A program made the translations under genes and the position numbers. A stretch of DNA of 6,281 bases, from the NCBI GenBank assembly GCA_030539135.1, contig JAUNSQ010000096.1, positions 1-6,281 on the forward strand. The letters are read 5' to 3'. Below, in pieces: positions 1 through 4,237 of this stretch (positions within the stretch are counted from its first letter, which is position 1; the number at the start of each line of letters is the position of its first letter). Source of the DNA: Synergistaceae bacterium. Lineage in GTDB: Bacteria; Synergistota; Synergistia; Synergistales; Synergistaceae. The notes below the pieces were generated by a model. The model was not told where the DNA came from. It made no database searches and saw only the letters and a program-made list of their open reading frames with translations.

Positions 1-1
1 C

Positions 2-925
2 GCCATGACGCGCAGCAACAGATATCCAGACAGCACATGCACGTCGCTCCGCGAGAAGATAGCCGAGCACTACGGCCTCCTCGCGGAACAGATACTCGTC
101 GGCAATGGGCTGGACGGGGTGTTTACGAACCTTGGCCGCGCGTTCCTCTCGCATGGCGACGAGGTCGTCTGCGCGGAGCTGACCTTCTCCGTCTATGAGG
201 ACACGGCGAAAATAATGGGTGCCGTGCCGGTCAAGGTCCCGATGACAGACGATATGACGCACGACGTGGACGGATTTATAAACGCTATGACGGATAAGAC
301 AAAGTTCGTCTGCTTCTGCAACCCAAACAACCCCAGCGGTACGGCTGTGAGCCTCGACGAGATAGAGAGAGCTGTAAAGGCAACGCCAGCGGGCACGTTC
401 TTCATCCTCGACGAGGCCTATATAGACTTCGCCGACGGGAGCGTCAAGTCTGGGCTTGCGCTGCTTGAGAGATATCCGAACCTCATCGTGTGCCGCACGT
501 TCTCAAAGATTTTTGGACTCGCCGGTATGCGCGTCGGATGGATAGCTGCCGACCCAGAGATACTCCGTTATATGTATAAGACCCGCGAGCCGTACTGCGT
601 AGGGCGCGTCGCCGCGGCTGGAGCCGAAGCCGCGCTCGACGACGCGGACTTCTACGAGAACAGCCTCCGCGTGCTCACGGCGGAGCGCGTGAAGCTCGCG
701 GCGTTCCTCGCGGACAACGGCATAAAGTTTACGCCGTCGCAGGGGAACTTCATCATGGTCGATATCGACGACGCGGGCAAAGTGCGCGAACGCCTGGCGA
801 AGAGGCACAACATCGCGGTCCGCCTCGCAGCGTTCCGTGGGCGTCATACACTGCGCATATCCGTCGGGCTGCCCGAGGAGAACCTGCGGCTCGAGAGGGC
901 GCTGCTCGAAGAGATGGGGAGATAG
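2..925 (+). CDS. hisC: Histidinol-phosphate aminotransferase-like PLP enzyme (5' end outside window)
   Basis: Class I/II fold-type I aminotransferase. The family transfers the amino group from glutamate to imidazole-acetol phosphate in histidine synthesis; some relatives act on aromatic amino acids. The reading frame is open to the window edge and the first visible segment (RYPDSTCTSLREKIA) normally lies about 40-50 residues into HisC, so the ATG at 5 is internal and the N-terminus is missing. Counting from that ATG: NPNNPSG at 106-112, DEAY at 136-139 (cofactor-binding Asp and Tyr), SKIFGLAG at 167-174 with the PLP lysine K168, and RISVG at 284-288 with the substrate-carboxylate arginine. 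The usual GNGSDE motif reads GNGLDG at 34-39. The gene ends just before a strong terminator and is convergent with the next gene. No other his genes are visible, so the exact substrate is inferred; class assignment is confident. Confidence 0.88.
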   Translation, partial: AMTRSNRYPDSTCTSLREKIAEHYGLLAEQILVGNGLDGVFTNLGRAFLSHGDEVVCAELTFSVYEDTAKIMGAVPVKVPMTDDMTHDVDGFINAMTDKTKFVCFCNPNNPSGTAVSLDEIERAVKATPAGTFFILDEAYIDFADGSVKSGLALLERYPNLIVCRTFSKIFGLAGMRVGWIAADPEILRYMYKTREPYCVGRVAAAGAEAALDDADFYENSLRVLTAERVKLAAFLADNGIKFTPSQGNFIMVDIDDAGKVRERLAKRHNIAVRLAAFRGRHTLRISVGLPEENLRLERALLEEMGR

Positions 926-928
926 CGA

Positions 929-957
929 CAGGGCCGCTCAGAAGAGCGGCCCTGCTT
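929..957 (+). terminator. Rho-independent terminator of the aminotransferase gene
   Basis: A perfect 11-bp stem (929-939 with 944-954, CAGGGCCGCTC against GAGCGGCCCTG) closes on an AGAA loop four bases after the stop codon. It is followed by CTTATT, a short U-rich tail. Read on the minus strand, the hairpin is followed by a mixed sequence, so it is a weaker stop for the convergent transglycosylase gene, although the stem may still protect that transcript's 3' end. Confidence 0.85.
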
Positions 958-992
958 ATTGCAAGCGTTATTGTGTCCCAAAATTGTCGGCG

Positions 993-1850
993 TCAGTTGC
1001 TCATAGACGAATGTCTGTCGAGCATCGCCATGTTGGTGTTGATCTTCCTGATGTAGGAGTGCGCTACTCCGCCGTAATAGCGGTTGAGCGCCTTCTGCAT
1101 CGACCCGTAAGCGTTGACATAGCGGGAAAGGATGAGGACTCCGGCCTCTACGCCGCGTTCAGGGTCGAACATGTGATCCCTCTTCATGGCTATGCCCTTC
1201 GCGCCAAGCATACCGTTATGCACCTTCCACATGACCTGCATCACGCCCATCGCCCCGCTGCGGTTGTAAGCGCTCGGATTGAAGCGGCTCTCGACCTTGG
1301 CGAGCCCGACGATAAGGTCCACCGGGAGATTGTACTTGTGGCTGTAGAAGACCATCGCGCAGGCCTCTCTCCAAGCGACCTTCGGAGAGACGGACCTGTT
1401 GACCTTACGAATGAACGTAGCCACGTTCGCGACCTTCTGCTGCTTCTTCTCGGTCATGTCGCCGAGGAACTTCAGCGTGGAGCGCGGGTGCTCGTTCGCC
1501 CACAGGTCGATATGTTCGGCCGTGAGGCCCATCTTTTTCAGCGACGAGCGCACGGACGAGTGCAGACCGAGGACGTTTGAGCTGGGTTCGTTGTCTCCTC
1601 CCTGAGCTTTGATGATGCTGCGTGTGTTAAGTATCGCGGCGTTCGTCTTAAGGACCTTCTGACTTCCGTCGGCGTTCGCCTCGTAAGCCGTGGTCGTTAT
1701 GATGGTGCCGCCCGCATCAGCCGTGTCGTCTTTCCGCGGAATGGAACTGCTCATCCCTTTGTCGGGAGAGCACATGATCGCTGCTGCGATCATTATTAAC
1801 GCGGCTGCCTGCGGTATATAAATCTTCCGCAATTTCCAAATTCTACGCAT
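993..1850 (-). CDS. Exported lytic transglycosylase, SLT domain
   Basis: Lytic transglycosylases cleave the MurNAc-GlcNAc bond of peptidoglycan to give 1,6-anhydromuropeptides. The chosen ATG (1848-1850) gives 285 residues and has GGAGG five bases upstream; an in-frame ATG at 1886 is possible but lacks such a site. The N-terminus is basic (RRIWKLRK) and followed by a hydrophobic stretch at about residues 11-26, a signal peptide or anchor. The cysteine after it is not in a good lipobox. A low-complexity linker follows. The SLT domain occupies about 160-275: the catalytic glutamate is E187 in the AKVESRFNPSAYNRSGAMG block, then GVMQ (202-205) and the YYGGVAHSY segment (258-266) in place of the usual AYNAG motif. 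A stand-alone gene with its own promoter in the AT-rich spacer. Family is clear; the specific Mlt or Slt subclass is not assigned. Confidence 0.88.
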   Translation of the reverse strand: MRRIWKLRKIYIPQAAALIMIAAAIMCSPDKGMSSSIPRKDDTADAGGTIITTTAYEANADGSQKVLKTNAAILNTRSIIKAQGGDNEPSSNVLGLHSSVRSSLKKMGLTAEHIDLWANEHPRSTLKFLGDMTEKKQQKVANVATFIRKVNRSVSPKVAWREACAMVFYSHKYNLPVDLIVGLAKVESRFNPSAYNRSGAMGVMQVMWKVHNGMLGAKGIAMKRDHMFDPERGVEAGVLILSRYVNAYGSMQKALNRYYGGVAHSYIRKINTNMAMLDRHSSMSN

Positions 1851-1855
1851 GTTTA

Positions 1856-1860
1856 CCTCC
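1856..1860 (-). promoter_or_regulatory. Ribosome binding site that sets the transglycosylase start
   Basis: On the minus strand GGAGG is followed by five bases (TAAAC) and ATG. This decides the start at 1850 over the in-frame ATG 36 bases further upstream, which would translate through this site. Confidence 0.8.
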
Positions 1861-1933
1861 TTGCGATACGGGAACTCGCCGAACAAAAAAATGAACGATT
1901 TCTTGACCGACGATTGCTCTTAACGCTTCGAGT

Positions 1934-1961
1934 ATCATAACGGAGAGTATTTATTCGTCAA
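1934..1961 (-). promoter_or_regulatory. Predicted sigma70-type promoter of the transglycosylase gene
   Basis: On the minus strand TTGACG (1961-1956), a 16-base spacer and TATGAT (1939-1934). Transcription would start near 1927 and give a leader of roughly 75 bases before the ATG at 1850. Found by consensus matching only. Confidence 0.55.
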
Positions 1962-1981
1962 CATGTTTTGGCAAAAAACAA

Positions 1982-2008
1982 TTGAAAATAAAGTTTTACA
2001 CGTATAAT
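1982..2008 (+). promoter_or_regulatory. Promoter-like sequence facing into the AT-rich spacer
   Basis: TTGAAA (1982-1987) and a perfect TATAAT (2003-2008) with a 15-base spacer, shorter than the usual 16-18. It faces away from the transglycosylase promoter, toward the small ORF at 2062. AT-rich DNA produces such matches by chance, so support is weak. Confidence 0.3.
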
Positions 2009-2061
2009 GTGCAGTGGATTGCGGAAATAATTAAATTATATATTCGATAAATATTAAAAAT

Positions 2062-2154
2062 ATGCCGATAGTTTTTCGCTTAACTTGGCAAAAATTCACT
2101 GGATATAAAATTATTTTTGTATTTATTGTAATCTACGTATGCGACATTAAATAA
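2062..2154 (+). CDS. Possible 30-residue hydrophobic peptide
   Basis: An ATG-to-TAA frame in the AT-rich spacer. It begins MPIVFRLTWQKF and continues with a hydrophobic stretch, GYKIIFVFIVIYVC, long enough for one short membrane segment. It lies between a plus-strand promoter-like pair (1982-2008) and a hairpin followed by CCTTTT (2211-2244), an arrangement like small membrane peptides such as type I toxins. Against it: there is no recognisable ribosome binding site, and AT-rich DNA readily encodes Phe/Ile/Val-rich frames by chance. I recognise no family. Speculative. Confidence 0.15.
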   Translation: MPIVFRLTWQKFTGYKIIFVFIVIYVCDIK

Positions 2155-2204
2155 GATATCTGATTTATTTCATGTAAACATTTTGCCAGAGGACCCAAAA
2201 TCAT

Positions 2205-2239
2205 AAAAAATTCCTCTGATTTTTGATATCTCAGAGGAA
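2205..2239 (-). terminator. Rho-independent terminator of the three-gene operon
   Basis: On the minus strand TTCCTCTGA (2239-2231), an 11-base loop and TCAGAGGAA (2219-2211) form a perfect 9-bp stem followed by six Ts (2210-2205). It lies about 65 bases after the stop codon of the YhcH-family gene. On the plus strand the same stem is followed by CCTTTT, so it may also stop transcription in that direction, less efficiently. Confidence 0.85.
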
Positions 2240-2305
2240 CCTTTTAGGCTGTCATATAATTTTATATTTTACCTTCTACAGGCGCGCGCTCCGCGCCGTG
2301 AACTA

Positions 2306-2758
2306 TTACCACGGCAATTTGACTACAAGTTTCTTAACGTGGGTCGGCGTGCCGGTGACGGCGACCTCCGGCTGATGCCCGTCCCACGGGGCGACGAGTA
2401 TAGCCATGCCCGGCTCCAGTTTCAGCATCGGCCCCTTGGCGCCGTAATACGCGACGTCCGCCGCCTCGTCGTAGGGCACGGTCTCGTACATGTCGGCCAG
2501 CGGGCAGCAGCCAATAAGCTCCTCCCCTGCCATCACTATCTGAAGGTCCCACATCCTTTTGTGCGCCTCGAACGGGACCTCCGGCGCGGGCCTCGTGTCG
2601 TACTCCTTGAGCCGAACGTCGAGCGGCGTGAAGTTCATCTTTTGCAGCTCTTCATACGAATGCGCCGACGCCGCCTTTAGCAGCGGCAAAAGCTCCGCGA
2701 CGCGAGGCATGAAGCTCGGCGCGTTCGCGATAAGGTTCTCGATAGAATCGTAGATCAT
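2306..2758 (-). CDS. YhcH/YjgK/YiaL family protein (DUF386)
   Basis: A 150-residue protein, the usual full length for this family of cupin-like beta-sandwich proteins, which includes E. coli YhcH (NanQ, linked to sialic-acid anomerisation), YiaL and EbgC. Family hallmarks are the N-terminal MIYDSIEN, the central FEAHKRMWDLQIVMAGEE block (63-80) with candidate metal or active-site residues E64, H66 and D71, and the C-terminal block DGHQPEVA...VKKLVVKLPW with H128. The start is the ATG at 2756-2758 with GGAGG seven bases upstream; it overlaps the stop of the preceding gene in an ATGA arrangement, indicating translational coupling. No nan, ebg or other sugar genes are visible, so a role in sugar handling is inferred from the family and the substrate is unknown. 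It is the last gene of its operon and is followed by a terminator. Confidence 0.88.
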   Translation of the reverse strand: MIYDSIENLIANAPSFMPRVAELLPLLKAASAHSYEELQKMNFTPLDVRLKEYDTRPAPEVPFEAHKRMWDLQIVMAGEELIGCCPLADMYETVPYDEAADVAYYGAKGPMLKLEPGMAILVAPWDGHQPEVAVTGTPTHVKKLVVKLPW

Positions 2759-3018
2759 CTCATGTCCTCCAAATATGCCTCTTGAATTTTTATTAGCCTG
2801 TCATATTCCATTTCTATCGCTTCGTCGTCGGACTTGCCTGGATATTTCTTTCTCAACTCCGGCAGGGCCGTCTCTCTCAAATCGTTGCATATCATTTGTC
2901 TTCTTATCTGTTTCAGCTCTTCGGGTGGGAGTTCTAGCGGCGTTGCTTCCTTATTTACGCAAACCAACTGTTCTCTAATTTGCTCAATTTCTAAGCGCAA
3001 GCTCTCCAGACGATCCAA
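2755..3018 (-). CDS. Hypothetical 87-residue charged, mostly helical protein (TTG start)
   Basis: I do not recognise a family. The first 20 or so residues (MDRLESLRLEIEQIREQL) have a heptad-like pattern of leucine and isoleucine with charged residues, suggesting a short coiled coil. The rest is also charged and probably helical (LRETALPELRKKYPG, then DRLIKIQEAYLEDMR). There is no signal peptide or membrane segment, so it is probably cytosolic. The start is TTG at 3018-3016, supported by GGAGG at 3031-3027 eight bases upstream; no in-frame ATG lies nearby. It begins 14 bases after the stop of the exported small protein and its own stop overlaps the next ATG. Good ribosome binding site and tight packing make it a real gene; the function is unknown. 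Confidence 0.75.
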   Translation of the reverse strand: MDRLESLRLEIEQIREQLVCVNKEATPLELPPEELKQIRRQMICNDLRETALPELRKKYPGKSDDEAIEMEYDRLIKIQEAYLEDMR

Positions 3019-3026
3019 CCTCGCGT

Positions 3027-3031
3027 CCTCC
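3027..3031 (-). promoter_or_regulatory. Ribosome binding site supporting the TTG start
   Basis: On the minus strand GGAGG lies just downstream of the upstream gene's TAG stop and eight bases before TTG at 3018. It is the main evidence that the 87-residue frame is translated from a non-ATG start. Confidence 0.7.
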
Positions 3032-3032
3032 G

Positions 3033-3257
3033 CTACGGCTTGCAGGTCTTGCAGGGGACCTTATGGTCCGCGATGGCGGCCGCCCTCGTCTTATACCAGA
3101 CGCGATTGTTCTTGTCGAGCTTCTGCGCCCACTGGCAGGTCGTGAGGTGGAACACGTCCCTCTGGCGCGAGGCGACGTATTTCCCGGGCAGTGCGAACGC
3201 CGCGGCGGCGAAGAGTGTGGCCGCGAGAAGCGTTGTTATGAGAAGAAATTTTTTCAT
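3033..3257 (-). CDS. Small exported protein with Ada-like His/Cys metal-binding motif
   Basis: With the ATG at 3257-3255 (AAGGA nine bases upstream) the product has 74 residues. It starts MKKF, then has a hydrophobic signal-peptide core, with likely cleavage after AFA at residue 22, leaving about 52 mature residues. These follow the pattern YVAS...FHLTTCQWAQK...NRVWYKTRAAAIADHKVPCKTCKP. C41, C69 and C72, perhaps with H37, are placed like the zinc ligands of Ada-type small domains that occur in secreted or nuclease-associated proteins. The six residues added by the upstream ATG at 3275 would place the ribosome binding site inside the coding region, so I reject that start. First gene of a three-gene minus-strand operon. 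Motif match is from memory; the function is unknown. Confidence 0.75.
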   Translation of the reverse strand: MKKFLLITTLLAATLFAAAAFALPGKYVASRQRDVFHLTTCQWAQKLDKNNRVWYKTRAAAIADHKVPCKTCKP

Positions 3258-3310
3258 GTGTATCCGTCCTTCCATTTAATATGGTATGATGCAAAAGGCG
3301 AAGCATGAAA

Positions 3311-3332
3311 CCGAACGGGCATCGCCCGTCGG
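3311..3332 (-). promoter_or_regulatory. Stem-loop at the predicted 5' end of the three-gene mRNA
   Basis: CCG and ACGGGC pair with GCCCGT and CGG around a three-base loop: nine pairs with one bulged A at 3314. The predicted transcription start is near 3333, so the hairpin would sit at the extreme 5' end of the mRNA, about 55 bases before the ATG. Such 5' stems can slow mRNA decay. It has no T tract and is not a terminator. Confidence 0.45.
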
Positions 3333-3339
3333 CGATATC

Positions 3340-3369
3340 ATCTTATTGCCATGGCGCTCATATTGTCAA
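3340..3369 (-). promoter_or_regulatory. Predicted promoter of the three-gene minus-strand operon
   Basis: On the minus strand a consensus TTGACA (3369-3364), an 18-base spacer and TAAGAT (3345-3340). The predicted start near 3333 gives a leader of about 75 bases. It is divergent from the rubrerythrin promoter, whose -35 box begins 30 bases away. Confidence 0.6.
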
Positions 3370-3398
3370 TCGGCTTTGCCCCGCCGCGCAAAAAACAG

Positions 3399-3427
3399 TT
3401 GACAAATAAATGGAATTATCCTAATCT
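3399..3427 (+). promoter_or_regulatory. Predicted rubrerythrin promoter
   Basis: A consensus TTGACA (3399-3404), a 17-base spacer and TAATCT (3422-3427). Transcription would start near 3434, leaving a leader of about 60 bases that carries the dyad at 3452-3469. Confidence 0.65.
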
Positions 3428-3451
3428 AAAATAGTTTTAAATAAGATATCA

Positions 3452-3469
3452 TTCTTCCGCACGGAAGAA
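3452..3469 (+). promoter_or_regulatory. Perfect dyad in the rubrerythrin leader
   Basis: TTCTTCCG, CA, CGGAAGAA: eight-base arms with a two-base centre, located between the predicted transcription start and the ribosome binding site (GAGGAGGA, 3476-3483). It could be a repressor operator or a short mRNA hairpin. It does not match the PerR or Fur consensus as I know them, so the cognate factor is unknown. Confidence 0.5.
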
Positions 3470-3492
3470 AAATACGAGGAGGACACTTAAAA

Positions 3493-3987
3493 ATGAAGAC
3501 ACAGGAAAATCTCGCAACGGCGTTCGCTGGCGAATCACAGGCCAACCGCAAATATCTCTGCTTCGCGGAGCAGGCGGAAAAAGAAGGTTTCGCGAATATA
3601 GCCCGTCTCTTCCGCGCCACGGCCGAGGCCGAGACAATTCACGCTTTCGCGGAGTTCAAGGCGAAGGGCGGAGTAGGCACGACGGCCGAGAACCTCAAGG
3701 CGGCCAAAGACGGCGAGACTTATGAGTTCACCGAGATGTACCCGCCGATGCTCGAAACGGCCAAGGCCGAGGGCGACGAGAAGGCGGCCCGCATCTTCAA
3801 CTATGCCAACGAGGCCGAGAAGGTTCACGCCCGCCTCTACGAGGAGGCCCTGGCGAACCTCGGCAGCGAGCCCGAAGGCCAGGACTACTACCTCTGCCCG
3901 ATCTGCGGATATATCCACAAGGGCGCGCCCTCGACGAGCCCCTGCCCGATCTGCGGAGCCAAGCCGTCGATCTTCAAGAAGTTCTAA
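3493..3987 (+). CDS. rbr: Rubrerythrin
   Basis: A cytosolic non-haem iron protein of anaerobes that reduces hydrogen peroxide, taking electrons from rubredoxin or NAD(P)H-linked reductases. The 164 residues comprise an N-terminal four-helix ferritin-like domain and a C-terminal rubredoxin-like domain. Candidate diiron ligands are E14 (GESQAN), E47 and H50 (AEAETIHA), E78 or E81 (YEFTEMY), and E109 and H112 (NEAEKVHA). The Fe(Cys)4 site is C135-PI-C138 and C151-PI-C154, with the 12-residue spacing typical of rubrerythrin. It is shorter than the 191-residue Desulfovibrio protein but has all the motifs. The ATG is preceded by GAGGAGGA about ten bases upstream. The gene has its own promoter and terminator, so it is probably monocistronic; no rubredoxin or reductase partner lies in the window. 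Confidence 0.95.
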   Translation: MKTQENLATAFAGESQANRKYLCFAEQAEKEGFANIARLFRATAEAETIHAFAEFKAKGGVGTTAENLKAAKDGETYEFTEMYPPMLETAKAEGDEKAARIFNYANEAEKVHARLYEEALANLGSEPEGQDYYLCPICGYIHKGAPSTSPCPICGAKPSIFKKF

Positions 3988-4012
3988 CGAAATTCGATAC
4001 ATATATATAATG

Positions 4013-4044
4013 TAGGGTCTCCCGACGGGAGGCCCTATTTTTTT
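4013..4044 (+). terminator. Rho-independent terminator of the rubrerythrin gene
   Basis: An 11-bp stem with one G-T wobble (4013-4023 with 4027-4037, TAGGGTCTCCC against GGGAGGCCCTA) closes on a GAC loop and is followed by seven Ts. It lies 25 bases after the stop codon. Confidence 0.93.
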
Positions 4045-4069
4045 ATTTAGATACATCACGCGCACCATA

Positions 4070-4099
4070 TTGTAGCCAAGTTCGCTTGAATGGTATAAT
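4070..4099 (+). promoter_or_regulatory. Predicted promoter of the histidine kinase gene
   Basis: TTGTAG (4070-4075), an 18-base spacer and a perfect TATAAT (4094-4099) with a TG at the extended -10 position (4091-4092). Transcription would start near 4106, about 130 bases before the first canonical kinase start codon, leaving a long leader. Confidence 0.6.
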
Positions 4100-4116
4100 A
4101 TTTTCCAATAAGTGTA

Positions 4117-4206
4117 ATGGGATACCGCGAACAGCAATCAAGCCCGGAGGACGCTCAAAAGAGAAGGACACGGGTCAAACTAGGGCGGTGGCATTATAGA
4201 GACTAA
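4117..4206 (+). CDS. Possible 29-codon leader ORF before the kinase
   Basis: ATG at 4117 opens a frame of 29 codons starting MGYREQQSSPED and rich in Arg and Lys. It ends at TAA 4204-4206, in a different frame from the kinase and overlapping the possible upstream extension of the kinase frame. It begins only about ten bases after the predicted transcription start and has no clear ribosome binding site. It could be a regulatory leader peptide, or simply an open frame by chance. Confidence 0.15.
   Translation: MGYREQQSSPEDAQKRRTRVKLGRWHYRD
4184..4190 (+). promoter_or_regulatory. Degenerate ribosome binding site in the kinase leader
   Basis: GGCGGTG resembles GGAGGTG. Its core lies seven bases before an in-frame ATA (4196-4198) and four before an in-frame ATT (4193-4195). 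It overlaps GCGGT (4185-4189), which can pair with ACCGC at 4124-4128. It suggests the ancestral kinase start was near 4196 rather than at the GTG at 4238. Confidence 0.3.
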
Positions 4207-4237
4207 ATCAGAACACCTTTACAAAAAGAGCCGGCGC

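Larger units (their letters stand above)
1851..2305. other. Long AT-rich intergenic spacer
   Basis: About 450 bases with much higher AT content than the neighbouring genes. It lies between the 3' end of the three-gene operon and the 5' end of the transglycosylase gene, both on the minus strand. Supported contents are the minus-strand promoter at 1934-1961 and the hairpin at 2211-2239. Further elements are a plus-strand promoter-like pair at 1982-2008, a 30-codon plus-strand ORF at 2062-2154, TTGGCAAAAA at 1968-1977 and again at 2085-2094, and a 14-base word (2147-2160) that recurs upstream of the rubrerythrin gene. I see no tRNA, insertion sequence or conserved protein-coding gene here. Confidence 0.7.

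Noticed and set aside
837..1580. A 247-codon plus-strand frame over the end of the aminotransferase gene and the transglycosylase
   Set aside because: It crosses the terminator hairpin and is antisense to a clear SLT domain; its His- and Arg-rich translation is a composition artefact.
1740..1850. Transglycosylase as a lipoprotein because a cysteine follows the hydrophobic segment
   Set aside because: The residues before the cysteine (AAIM) do not fit a lipobox, which needs a small residue at -1.
2027..2039. A PerR- or Fur-like box, ATAATTAAATTAT
   Set aside because: It is a 6-1-6 dyad but its half-site order does not match TTATAAT or TGATAAT, and it lies in AT-rich DNA where such dyads are common.
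3535..4137. A 200-codon minus-strand frame opposite rubrerythrin
   Set aside because: It runs through the rubrerythrin gene and its terminator hairpin, and its translation has no domain features. Rubrerythrin on the plus strand is unambiguous.
4106..4200. A cyclic di-GMP (GEMM-I) riboswitch, suggested by CACGGGTCAAAC
   Set aside because: The following parts of the GEMM consensus (the GAAA-capped stem, GGGACGCAAAG and the GGTAG receptor) are absent.
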